Source: an uncultured Alistipes sp.
GTDB lineage: Bacteria > Bacteroidota > Bacteroidia > Bacteroidales > Rikenellaceae
Assembly (NCBI GenBank): GCA_947591475.1
Contig: CANQDE010000001.1
Location: 1 to 64,000, forward strand
DNA: 64,000 nt
Direction: 5' to 3'
Positions 1 to 8,052 of this stretch are shown here, in pieces (position 1 is the stretch's first letter; each line of letters opens with the position of its first letter). Below the pieces are notes generated by a model. The model was not told the DNA's origin. It ran no database searches and saw only the letters and a list, made by a program, of their open reading frames with translations. The position numbers and the translations under genes are program-made.

Positions 1-53
1 CTCTTATCAAGAGATTCGTCTTTTCGCTCAACGCATTTCACATATACGACCTG

Positions 54-1265
54 TTACAAATCTTTCAGGATAAGACTGTTCGCCTTGTCCACCACGCTTG
101 TGTCGAGTGATGCGAGATAGATGCGCGTGGTTTCTTCCGAATCGTGTCCCATGCCCTCGCTGATGACAGAGAGAGGGATGTTCTTGCTTTTGGCGATGCT
201 GGCCCAGCAATGTCTCGCCACGTGCATAGTAAGCGGTATATGCAGCCCGGCCAGGTGTGCTACTTCTTTCAATGCCACGTTGATGCGGCAGATGGAGTTA
301 CGATATTGTACCCGTTCATCGGTATACGGACTGGTGATTATCGGCAGGAGATAACGGGTGGCCATATCCTCTTCGTATTTGGCGATGATGTCTTCCATGC
401 ACTTTTCCCATTTGACGGTAAGCTGTTGCCCCGTCTTTCTTCTCCGGTATGTGATGATCCCGTTCTTCAAGTCCGATTTCTTCAAATAGGCCATATCAAT
501 GAATGACATGCCACGGGTGTAGAACGAAAAGAGGAACATATCCCTTGCATAATCCAAATGCGGTTTCAGAGTCAGGTCAAGCTCCTTGATGTGTTTTATG
601 GCTTTCAACGGTATGGCGCGTTTTACCGTCTTCCCGATACCCGTGTAAACGTGCTTGAAAGGGTGTTTCTGTTCCGTCAGTCCCTTTTCCACGGCACGGT
701 TGTAAACGGCACGGAGTATGCGCATATAAAAGGAAACCGTGTTGGGGCAGATGCCATTTCCTTTGAGCCAGGCCTCGTAAAGCATCATGGTGTTGCCGTC
801 CATTTCGCACAAGAGTATGTCCTGCCCCTCACGAAACTTCATAAAACTGGCCAATGCCGCCGTATAGGTTTCGGACGTGCGGACTTTGCCAAGCTGCTTC
901 AACTGTCCTATGATGCCCTGCATGAAGCGGAACAGCGATTGTTCGCCCGTCTGTCCGTTGAACTTCTCGACGATGCTGTCAGCGGAATAAATTCCTCCCT
1001 GCCTGTCGCATTGGGCGACTATGGCTTTCAACCGTCTGGTGTCCCAGTCGATATGTTCCGCCACTTCACGGAGATACCGTTTCCTGTTTTCGCCGATTTC
1101 GGGCAGGATTTTTACAAGGGAAGTTCTTTTATCCCATTCCGTGTCAAATATGCGGTAGTCCGTCTTGACTTGGCGGACTATGCGCCTGTGGATTACCTGA
1201 TAATATATGCTGCCTTCCTTGCCGCTTGCGGTGGAAGGACGGTATTTTACTTTGATAGATGCCAT
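54..1265 (-). CDS. Tyrosine recombinase (integrase/invertase type)
   Basis: A 403-residue site-specific recombinase expected to cut and rejoin DNA through a tyrosine. The N-terminal part looks like the arm-binding and SAM-like core-binding domains of Bacteroidales integrases. The catalytic half carries the first Arg in a FYTRGMSFIDMAYL block, the beta-hairpin Lys in RRKTGQQL, the HVARH box and a GHDSEETTRIYL block before the Tyr. The TRGMS form is common among Bacteroides recombinases that flip promoters of surface loci, so it could be an invertase rather than the element's integrase; that is inference. It starts 5 bp after the stop of the preceding membrane-protein gene, so it is probably the last gene of the mobilization operon. 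No invertible repeats are visible, but the window ends just beyond its 3' end. Confidence 0.85.
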   Translation of the reverse strand: MASIKVKYRPSTASGKEGSIYYQVIHRRIVRQVKTDYRIFDTEWDKRTSLVKILPEIGENRKRYLREVAEHIDWDTRRLKAIVAQCDRQGGIYSADSIVEKFNGQTGEQSLFRFMQGIIGQLKQLGKVRTSETYTAALASFMKFREGQDILLCEMDGNTMMLYEAWLKGNGICPNTVSFYMRILRAVYNRAVEKGLTEQKHPFKHVYTGIGKTVKRAIPLKAIKHIKELDLTLKPHLDYARDMFLFSFYTRGMSFIDMAYLKKSDLKNGIITYRRRKTGQQLTVKWEKCMEDIIAKYEEDMATRYLLPIITSPYTDERVQYRNSICRINVALKEVAHLAGLHIPLTMHVARHCWASIAKSKNIPLSVISEGMGHDSEETTRIYLASLDTSVVDKANSLILKDL

Positions 1266-1270
1266 TCACT

Positions 1271-2059
1271 TTATTTTTGTCGTTTGGATTGATTATCTTC
1301 TTCTCTCGCTATCTTGACCTGCCGGTTGAATATGGCCAGCGTGGAATCCACGCCGACAACATCCACCAGTTTCTCGTAAGCCCCGACGGTCACGGACAGT
1401 TCCGGGTACAGTTCGTTGAGCATGACCGTGGTCACATGGTGTTTGTCTGCAACTGTTCTCAACCGCCTGTTTTCTTCCCTGTACTCATGCCATTGTACCC
1501 AACTGACGGCAAACAGGACAAAGAATACAAGCGTACAACCTATACCAGTCCAAACATAAGGATTCTTATGCCAGCCATTAGGTATTTTGCTCCATAGCAG
1601 ACTTATGGCGTTTATTCCCTTGTCCGGACGGATTATCTGCCATAGTTCCGATATGGCACTTTGCTTTTGGCGTGACTTTTCTGAAGCCAGTTTGTCATTC
1701 TCAATGTGGCTTGTCAGCCTTTCCAATATCTTGTTGAGCTGTTCCTTGATGGTGAGAACTCCATGCTTGCGCATATCCTTCTCGTTGGCTTCGGTGTATA
1801 ACCGCAGACTTGCTACCGCTTCATCACCTATTGATTGCTTGTATTCATTGATGGCCTCTTTGCTTTCGAAAATGGCATTGATATTTTCCGGTGCATTGCC
1901 ATTGAAGAACCGTATAACAGGCTCCAGCTTCGTTTCCAACCTTTTCAGTGCCTCGTCCTTGTCCGGGCTGTCCTTTGCGTCCAGCTTTTTCTTGATTTCC
2001 TCGATGTCTTCTGCCAATGCCCCGATAAGGTCGGCTATGTTCTGTTTGTTGTCCTTCAT
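1271..2059 (-). CDS. Mobilization-associated coiled-coil membrane protein
   Basis: A 262-residue protein not assigned to a named family. Residues 1-60 and about 100-140 are rich in Lys, Glu and Leu and look coiled-coil. One clear membrane segment lies near residues 170-190 (WTGIGCTLVFFVLFAVSWVQ), followed by a charged soluble tail. Its start codon overlaps the relaxase stop by 4 bp, which implies translational coupling and a role in DNA transfer, perhaps tethering the relaxosome to the membrane or to a host coupling protein. Relaxase genes of Bacteroides mobilizable elements are often followed by such poorly characterised membrane proteins. The function is inferred from position only. Confidence 0.7.
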   Translation of the reverse strand: MKDNKQNIADLIGALAEDIEEIKKKLDAKDSPDKDEALKRLETKLEPVIRFFNGNAPENINAIFESKEAINEYKQSIGDEAVASLRLYTEANEKDMRKHGVLTIKEQLNKILERLTSHIENDKLASEKSRQKQSAISELWQIIRPDKGINAISLLWSKIPNGWHKNPYVWTGIGCTLVFFVLFAVSWVQWHEYREENRRLRTVADKHHVTTVMLNELYPELSVTVGAYEKLVDVVGVDSTLAIFNRQVKIAREEDNQSKRQK

Positions 2060-3228
2060 CTTCTTCTCCTTCTTGGTTTAAGTTTGTCCTTTTCATTACC
2101 ATTGTCGTCCCAGCCGCACTGGTCGCTGTCGCCTCCTCCGCCTGAAAATATGCGGGCTTGGTGCGGCTGCACGACCAGTTCAATAAATGTGGCGACGGTT
2201 ATCTGTATGATATTGCCGACGGCATCAGCGGCATTCACCGCTCCGTTTACGGCTCCGCTATTGACAGTATCGGTAGCATTGCCTGCGTTGCTTATACTTC
2301 CTCTATTGTCGCCGAACGTATGGCCATTGCCTCCCTCGCTATAAGCGGTAACCGCCCGTCGGTTATCGGTCAATGCCTGGCCACTGTCCGTATCTCCAAA
2401 CCTCGGTGCGACCAATCTGCCGTTTTGTACCAACTCTGCGAACTTCTGCCGGTATTGTTCACTGTCTGCCGGAATCCGCCTTTCATCGGCTCCGAGCATA
2501 CGACTTCCGAGCCGCCGGTCGAGTGCAAAGAAACTCAACGAGCGGTCTATCTTCGAGCCGCTGAACGAGCAGCCGTCGGCCGTGAACAAAATACCGATAA
2601 TCCGACCACGCACCATGTCGTATCGGAATCGAATCTGTATGCCCTGCCTGTCGAGCGTTTTGTCTAACTCCGACCAACTGCGGCAGACGGCGAGTGCCGC
2701 CTTGACGGCATCATGGATTCGATACTTGATGCGGTCTTTTCCCCGCAACCTATCCCGTCGCACTTTGTCCTTTCCTTTGGCAATATGCAGGCGGTATTCC
2801 TGCGTCAGCTGGCGGCAGATTCTGGTACTGCGTCGGTTGTCATTGCTGTCGCTTATGGTGTTTCCGTTATTGTCTACGCGGTTGGCCACGATATGCAGAT
2901 GCGGGTGTGCGGTATCGGTATGACGGCACACGATGTATTGTGTGTTCACAATTCCCATACGCCGCATATACTCCCGCGCGATTTCGGCCATCAACTCATC
3001 CGACAAACGCGCCTTGTCCTCAATGGCGAAGTTCAGCGAGATATGGTAGACGGAATTCGTCAACTTACGACCCGGCTTGTCATCCGCCTGTCCCTGCATA
3101 CTGGCGGCTATGGTGGCGTTGCTGTCTATCCGCACATCCTTGCTGTCGATAAGCCGTGCTTTCTTCGGGTTGTTGGCGTAGTTTACCAGCCGCGCAAAGT
3201 TCGCCCGCTTCTTAATATCGCACATCAT
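2056..3228 (-). CDS. Relaxase/mobilization nuclease (MobA-like)
   Basis: A 390-residue relaxase that would nick the element at oriT and lead the strand during conjugative mobilization by a helper system. The metal-binding three-histidine motif is clear near residues 100-115 (CRHTDTAHPHLHIVANRV). The N-terminus MMCDIKKRANFARLVNYANN fits the catalytic-Tyr region of this family, though here the nucleophile is not certain. The C-terminal 130 residues are low-complexity, rich in Asn, Gly and Asp. The gene overlaps mobC upstream and the membrane-protein gene downstream by 4 bp each, giving a tight three-gene unit. No coupling protein or mating-pore genes occur in the window, so the element is mobilizable rather than self-transmissible as far as can be seen. 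Confidence 0.9.
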   Translation of the reverse strand: MMCDIKKRANFARLVNYANNPKKARLIDSKDVRIDSNATIAASMQGQADDKPGRKLTNSVYHISLNFAIEDKARLSDELMAEIAREYMRRMGIVNTQYIVCRHTDTAHPHLHIVANRVDNNGNTISDSNDNRRSTRICRQLTQEYRLHIAKGKDKVRRDRLRGKDRIKYRIHDAVKAALAVCRSWSELDKTLDRQGIQIRFRYDMVRGRIIGILFTADGCSFSGSKIDRSLSFFALDRRLGSRMLGADERRIPADSEQYRQKFAELVQNGRLVAPRFGDTDSGQALTDNRRAVTAYSEGGNGHTFGDNRGSISNAGNATDTVNSGAVNGAVNAADAVGNIIQITVATFIELVVQPHQARIFSGGGGDSDQCGWDDNGNEKDKLKPRRRRR

Positions 3229-3617
3229 ATTCGGGAGAGTAATCGGTTAAAGTCGTTCAACAGCGAGAGAAGCCGCTCCTGCACACTCGGCACACCCTGC
3301 TGGTGGGCCAACCGCGCCAGCTGGTTCAGGTTGTTGCACCCGCCTTCGAGCATACGAATCTGTTGGCGGTCTTCTTGTGTCCGCGCTGCGACCACACGAC
3401 CCGACAGCAGCACCTCGCGCAGATAGACCGAGGGTCGCTTCCCTGCGTCGGCTATGCGCTTCATCACAATCTTCCACTCGGCAACCGACAGTTTGGTCGA
3501 TAGTGTCTTGGTTCGCGCTTTGCCTTTGGCGATACGTGGGCGACCGCCGGTACTGCGTGTGATCGAACATTGAGCGGACTTGTGGATAGTCGTATTCTTG
3601 TTTTTCTGTGTTTCCAT
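3225..3617 (-). CDS. MobC-like relaxosome accessory protein
   Basis: A 130-residue basic protein resembling the MobC/BmgB group that binds oriT and helps the relaxase. The centre (TKTLSTKLSVAEWKIVMKRIADAGKRPSVYLREVLLSG) has the look of a ribbon-helix-helix DNA-binding region, and the C-terminus (GCNNLNQLARLAHQQGV) contains the NNLNQLA signature typical of mobilization accessory proteins. It is the first gene of the mobilization operon; its stop overlaps the relaxase start. The non-coding stretch upstream is the natural place for oriT. Confidence 0.85.
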   Translation of the reverse strand: METQKNKNTTIHKSAQCSITRSTGGRPRIAKGKARTKTLSTKLSVAEWKIVMKRIADAGKRPSVYLREVLLSGRVVAARTQEDRQQIRMLEGGCNNLNQLARLAHQQGVPSVQERLLSLLNDFNRLLSRI

Positions 3618-3936
3618 ATCTGCATACTATAAGAGATTTAACGATGGGCTGTAAGCGGCGAAGATGTGTTTTTGAGGGTGGCAAGTGATAACGGTGTAAG
3701 GCGACAGGCAGAAGGCAATCACGCTCCACGGTGCCATTTGGGACATCGGTTTTCGTAGACGAAAACATAAACTTGCCGACCCTTAAAAACATCATTCCAT
3801 TCCCACGCATCTCCGATCCGCCTATACAATTACCCATAAGGCTATAACAGGTGTGCGATGTTGGTGTATATGCCTTACAAAATGTCTGTATCGGCATATG
3901 TCGAAATTGTGCCGTCGTTTGTCGGAATCGCACTAA
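3618..3936. promoter_or_regulatory. Non-coding stretch with candidate oriT
   Basis: About 320 bp without a supported gene, between mobC and the winged-helix gene. It contains a perfect 18-bp palindrome with 8-bp arms at 3749-3766 (GTTTTCGT, AG, ACGAAAAC). Origins of transfer in this kind of element usually lie immediately upstream of the mob genes and carry such inverted repeats, so this is the best oriT candidate. The promoter of the mob operon should also be here. The nick site cannot be identified by eye. Confidence 0.4.
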
Positions 3937-4620
3937 CTATTGCACTGTCGGGCTGCATTCAGACCTGGATAGGGAGTGTCCTTCGGCCGGGGAAGTGGCA
4001 GCAGGAGCAGTCGGTATCGTCGTGTCTGCTGCCGTACAGCTGCCAACATCAGCCGCTCTGCCTTTGCCGACTGACTTATTACCGTGCCGCTTGGAACTTC
4101 TCCGTAGCGTGCCGAACTGCTGGCCGTTGAGAAGATGTATTCTCACGCCCTCGAACTTTCCGACAGACGGGCGGAACAGCGGATTCTCGACAAGCCGCCC
4201 ACTGTCAAGCCACGACCTGACGCATACCAAAGAGACAAGAGAGGTAAGCGGATTCGACTCGACGGATATAATCCCGCGCTCGGCAAAATCGTCCAACAGA
4301 CGCCGCACGACCTTGCGACCGATGCGCCACTCCCGCGACAGCCCTAACAGCGAGCCGTCCGCCTGACCCGCCTTGACCGTATAGTGCTGCCCTCGCTTGC
4401 CGAGTTGGACATTCACCGTCTGCATCTTTGACAAGAGGGAGAGGAAGTAGAACAGGTTGCATACGCCGCCCGTTGTCCCGTGCAGGAAATACCACGCCTC
4501 GATACCTAACACGATCTCCGCCTTATAGCACATCATCCGCAGCTGTCCCGGATTCTTCATAACTGCATTCATAGATTGTTGTACCTTTCGTGATACAATA
4601 GCTGTACTCTCTGATTGCAT
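3937..4620 (-). CDS. Winged-helix-like protein of mobilizable element
   Basis: A 227-residue protein if started at the Met at 4620. An earlier in-frame Met at 4713 would overlap the preceding HTH gene by 80 bp, so the later start is chosen. Residues of the form SREWRIGRKVVRRLLDDFAERGIISVE look like a winged-helix DNA-binding segment of the kind seen in replication or primosomal proteins. The last 50 residues are low-complexity. It lies just downstream of an excisionase-like gene in a mobilizable element, so replication or excision control is plausible, but no family could be named with confidence. Confidence 0.6.
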   Translation of the reverse strand: MQSESTAIVSRKVQQSMNAVMKNPGQLRMMCYKAEIVLGIEAWYFLHGTTGGVCNLFYFLSLLSKMQTVNVQLGKRGQHYTVKAGQADGSLLGLSREWRIGRKVVRRLLDDFAERGIISVESNPLTSLVSLVCVRSWLDSGRLVENPLFRPSVGKFEGVRIHLLNGQQFGTLRRSSKRHGNKSVGKGRAADVGSCTAADTTIPTAPAATSPAEGHSLSRSECSPTVQ

Positions 4621-4633
4621 TTCTACTGTGCCG

Positions 4634-4885
4634 TTATACGAGACCATTCCGCATCCGCTTGTGGAGTATATAGGCTTCGGACTGTGCTTCGAGTTCGTCC
4701 TCCGACTGGACACGATAGCGGCGGTTGTACTCGTCGAGGTCGGCCTTGTCGAAGAAACAGAGCTTGCCGCGCGGCTTGTAGTATGGTACCTTGCGCCACA
4801 TCATCAGTTTGTAGAGGTAGCTGCGCGTGATGCCGAGATAGGCGGCAGCCTCCGCAGTCGTGAATAAAGGATTTTCTGCTTTCAT
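4634..4885 (-). CDS. Excisionase-family helix-turn-helix protein
   Basis: An 83-residue DNA-binding protein of the MerR/excisionase-like HTH_17 type. The motif TTAEAAAYLGITRSYLYKLM is the helix-turn-helix, and KVPYYKPRGKLCFFDKADLDEY is the wing that follows in this family. Such proteins act as recombination directionality factors or as small regulators of mobilization genes in Bacteroidales elements. It is probably co-transcribed with the winged-helix gene, whose chosen start lies 13 bp after its stop. The upstream non-coding region carries repeated TTGTAAACG motifs that could be its binding sites. Confidence 0.8.
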   Translation of the reverse strand: MKAENPLFTTAEAAAYLGITRSYLYKLMMWRKVPYYKPRGKLCFFDKADLDEYNRRYRVQSEDELEAQSEAYILHKRMRNGLV

Positions 4886-5265
4886 ATTGCAAAAGTTTTT
4901 GGTTGAACAATGACCGTTTCCGGCCGCGCTCCGTTTGAAACGCAGTGCAAATGAAAGAAGAAAACGGCGGGCAATTCAATGATTAACCCACTGATTGACA
5001 AAGAAAGAAATCATTGTAAACGTTTGTAAACGCCAGACGCAATTATTGTAAACGTCGGTGCGCCATAACGGACAACCTGCGGCGTTGTCTTCTGGATTCG
5101 GCCTCGGTCATTTACGCTCGGTAAACTCCCGTCGCCCTCACCCTCGACGGCCTTGCATCTTGTCCGCTCTGACGCACCGCAGGTGAAAACGGAATAAGGG
5201 CGCATCGGAAAATCCCGACACGCCCTCGACAGGTGATGCGGTATGTATAAATGAAAAATCTGCGA
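4886..5265. promoter_or_regulatory. Non-coding control region with TTGTAAACG repeats
   Basis: About 380 bp without a supported gene. Three direct copies of TTGTAAACG lie at 5014-5022, 5024-5032 and 5046-5054; the first two starts are 10 bp apart and the third is 22 bp further on. A fourth copy occurs at 9329-9337 close to the integrase end of the element. The spacing suggests protein-binding sites for the excisionase or integrase arm domain, or replication iterons. The HTH gene's promoter should also lie here, reading to the left. Confidence 0.5.
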
Positions 5266-5931
5266 CTACTGGTTGGGCCTATCGTTGCGTACCCAACGGG
5301 TGAAGGAGCGAGTATCGAAGATGAGCCGGTTGCCGCTGCCGACATCGACAAGGGTCTGATAGACCTCCGTGCGCCATGCCTGCACGGTGTCCCTCTTGCA
5401 GGCGTTGGTGTAGCTCTGCCGCAAGCCGGAGCATTGCCAGAACCGCTCGAAAGTTTCCCAGCGCTGGCCGGTGTTCAGTATTTCGCAGAGCGAATAGGCG
5501 ATATATGCCTTCTGGCACAGCGGCATATTGGGCATGGGACGGTATTGTTCATCGAGAAACCCCGCATCACGCAGCCCGTCAAGCAGTGCAATCGACGCGC
5601 GGTTGTTCAGCAGTCTGGGGAGATTGACGGGAATTGCGCTCTCGGATTGGGTGGCGGCTGTATCGAGCCGGTCGGCGGCACTGGTGGTATCATCGGCTGT
5701 CGCATTTTTGCCGTCCGCCTGACCTTTCTTCTTGCTGTCTGCTAATCCGAACAGATAGACCGTCGCATATCCACCGAATACGACTACTACGCCGCCGAAG
5801 ATAACGGCAAGCAGCTGGTTGCCGGAGTTCAGATAGATAAGATAGTACAGCAGCCCGCCAAAGAGCGCGACCACAACCATCACGGCTATCATTAGAAATG
5901 TTTTCAGATTCGGTTGCATAGGCTTCGGCAT
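5266..5931 (-). CDS. Hypothetical two-helix membrane protein
   Basis: A 221-residue protein of unknown function. Two hydrophobic segments lie near residues 10-31 (FLMIAVMVVVALFGGLLYYL) and 38-55, followed by a Lys/Asp/Thr-rich linker and a soluble domain of about 125 residues (LPRLLNNRASIALLDGLRDA to the end). The soluble part is conserved enough that a scrap of it (CEILNTGQRW) survives in the relic at 40.4 kb, showing that this gene belongs to the mobile element. It follows the Bro-N gene by 12 bp and is probably co-transcribed with it. No function is proposed. Confidence 0.7.
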   Translation of the reverse strand: MPKPMQPNLKTFLMIAVMVVVALFGGLLYYLIYLNSGNQLLAVIFGGVVVVFGGYATVYLFGLADSKKKGQADGKNATADDTTSAADRLDTAATQSESAIPVNLPRLLNNRASIALLDGLRDAGFLDEQYRPMPNMPLCQKAYIAYSLCEILNTGQRWETFERFWQCSGLRQSYTNACKRDTVQAWRTEVYQTLVDVGSGNRLIFDTRSFTRWVRNDRPNQ

Positions 5932-5943
5932 TCGCAGTTATCG

Positions 5944-6795
5944 TCAATCATCATTATCCTGTTCGAGTTGTGCCGTCTTCTTTTCGGTCAGCACCTGCTT
6001 GGCATTTATCGGCGATATGACCGAATGTCCTAACTGATTCTCCAACTGCTTACGGGCAGCCTTTGCCACACTGCCGCCGCTCTTGGCTACGCGCTTGCTT
6101 TGATTCAGCCCGCGAGGTCGCTGCTGTTTGGAAATCTCTGTCGTGGCTGCCTCTGCCAGCGTGTTCAGTGCCAGTTCGATATTGGTCATATTATCGCGCA
6201 GGCTCTCTTTCTTCAAACCCTTGAACCTCTTGTAGCCCTTGGTCGTCAGTCCCGACCACTCCTGCGTGATGATATCCGTAAGCGTAGCATACTGCTGACC
6301 CTCGATACCGCGGCGCTGCCACTCGTCGGTCAGTTCCTTGCGCACCTCGATACTTTTCATGCGCTGGTTAATCCACTGCTCGGAATATCCCAACCGTTTG
6401 TAGTCGGTCATCGCCTGTTGGATTGACAATTCGGGATCTTGCATCCGGTCGATGCGGTCGCTTGCCACATGAGCCATCCACAGTTTGAACGGTTCGGCCT
6501 TGGGCGAGGGTATCGACTGAATCAGACGGAACAGCTGTTCGGTATCGGCGACATCGGTTAGGCGCATCTTGCCGTCGGCAGCTTTCAATTTGAAACGGTT
6601 ACAATTTGTAACGGTTTCGTTGCCCTCTTTCTTTAATCTGTTTTTCAGTACTTTCCAATAATTGTTCGGGTCAGGACTATCGGTCAGAACTCCGACTACA
6701 TCGACCACCGAGAAATACCACTTCTCGGCTTCATCATCCCAAACGGTGCGCACCTTGCGTTGCTCGAATATCTGTATGGCCTGTTTCTGTGTCAT
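5944..6795 (-). CDS. Bro-N/antirepressor-like DNA-binding protein
   Basis: A 283-residue protein with an N-terminal Bro-N domain: residues 1-110 include VRTVWDDEAEKWYFSVVDVV and YWKVLKNRLKKEGNE. The middle part (LSIQQAMTDYKRLGYSEQWI and DEWQRRGIEGQQYATLTDII) matches the arrangement of DinD/antirepressor-type proteins. The C-terminus is basic and probably binds DNA. Proteins of this type occur in phages and integrative elements and may respond to DNA damage. It sits between two integrases and the hypothetical membrane protein, so a role in controlling excision or transfer is plausible but not shown. Confidence 0.8.
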   Translation of the reverse strand: MTQKQAIQIFEQRKVRTVWDDEAEKWYFSVVDVVGVLTDSPDPNNYWKVLKNRLKKEGNETVTNCNRFKLKAADGKMRLTDVADTEQLFRLIQSIPSPKAEPFKLWMAHVASDRIDRMQDPELSIQQAMTDYKRLGYSEQWINQRMKSIEVRKELTDEWQRRGIEGQQYATLTDIITQEWSGLTTKGYKRFKGLKKESLRDNMTNIELALNTLAEAATTEISKQQRPRGLNQSKRVAKSGGSVAKAARKQLENQLGHSVISPINAKQVLTEKKTAQLEQDNDD

Positions 6796-6856
6796 AATTA
6801 TATACTTTTATGCAAAGATAGGAATTATCGTTTAATTGCCGTAACGGATTGGTCGG

Positions 6857-7993
6857 TTAATCGAATATGTTGTCCACCAGACTCACGGCATCGTCTTTCT
6901 TCTTGTTGACGATTTTGGCATATATCTGGGTGGTCTTGACGTTGGTATGTCCGAGCAACTTCGAGACGGTGTAAATATCCGCTCCGAGCGTAAGCAGCAT
7001 CGTGGCAAAGGTATGGCGGCTGGTGTGGAAGTTCACGTTCTTGGCAATCCCGGCGTTTTTCGCCCACTTCTTTATAACAGGCAGTATGCTCGACTCTCGC
7101 GGCAGCGTGGCGAATACCGGATCATCATCTGCGGCATCGCCCCGCTCCGGCATCCATTTGAGTGCCTGATTCGACAAGGGCAGATACAACGGTGCCAATG
7201 TCTTGCGCATGACGATACCGGCCCGCCACTGTCCGCCGTCTTTCGAGAGGTCTTTCCACCTAAGGCTGCTCACATCGCTCAGCCGCATGCCGCAGTAGCA
7301 GGCGAACAGAAATGCCCGGCGGACAATATCCTTCGTGCAGGGCGCGGCAATCATCATCTTCACCTCGTCGATGGTCAGATAGACGCGCTGGCTTTCGGGC
7401 ATCTTTATCTTGTCCGCCTGCGTCAGCCGGTTTATCGGATTCTCGACAATCACCTGTGCCCGCACAGCGGCATTCAATGCCGTGCGCAGAAATCCGAAAT
7501 AGGATATGGCTCCGTATGGAGTAAGCGGTCTGCCCAACCGCCCCTTATAGGTATTGCGCAGAAAGTCGATATATCCCAAACAAAACTCCTTGTTCACGTC
7601 CCGCATACGGGCTTTGGGAGCATATTGCTTCAATACCTTTGCAGAGGTCAGCAGCAGTTTCTGACCCTTTACCCCTTTGCGTATCTGGCTCTCGTAGAAC
7701 TCCTGCATCCAGTCCGCGAGCAGCATCTTCGAGCGCAGCCCCGTATTGGGTATTCCGGCCTGACTGTTCGTAAGCTCAATAACACGCTGCGACTTGATGG
7801 ACTCGGCCGCAGCGAGCGTCACCGCATTGCGTCTGCGGATAGCCTCGCTCTTGCCCGGATGCAGGTAGAGCTTCAGAAACTCATAGCGACGCACCCCGTC
7901 TTTGTATATATCCAGATAGATGGACTTCGTACCGTCCGCCAACTCCCGAAAGCGGATCTTTACAGGCTCTTTCAATTTTACCGTCCGTGCCAT
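6857..7993 (-). CDS. Tyrosine recombinase (integrase 2)
   Basis: A 378-residue integrase. The N-terminal 110 residues form an arm-binding domain (VKIRFRELADGTKSIYLDIY), then a SAM-like core-binding domain, then the catalytic domain. Arg lies in ACYCGMRLSDVSSLRW, the HxxR box in HTSRHTFATMLLTLG, and the last His and Tyr in LLGHTNVKTTQIYAKI. It is paralogous to the next integrase upstream and lies 59 bp downstream of it. Paired tandem integrases are known in some Bacteroidales elements, where both may be needed for integration. Fragments of this gene are mixed into the relic at 40.4-41.0 kb. Confidence 0.9.
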   Translation of the reverse strand: MARTVKLKEPVKIRFRELADGTKSIYLDIYKDGVRRYEFLKLYLHPGKSEAIRRRNAVTLAAAESIKSQRVIELTNSQAGIPNTGLRSKMLLADWMQEFYESQIRKGVKGQKLLLTSAKVLKQYAPKARMRDVNKEFCLGYIDFLRNTYKGRLGRPLTPYGAISYFGFLRTALNAAVRAQVIVENPINRLTQADKIKMPESQRVYLTIDEVKMMIAAPCTKDIVRRAFLFACYCGMRLSDVSSLRWKDLSKDGGQWRAGIVMRKTLAPLYLPLSNQALKWMPERGDAADDDPVFATLPRESSILPVIKKWAKNAGIAKNVNFHTSRHTFATMLLTLGADIYTVSKLLGHTNVKTTQIYAKIVNKKKDDAVSLVDNIFD

Positions 7994-8052
7994 AACTCCA
8001 ACTGCTCTTATATCGTGTGTATATATTTTTCTACAAAAGGGACAAGAAAAAA

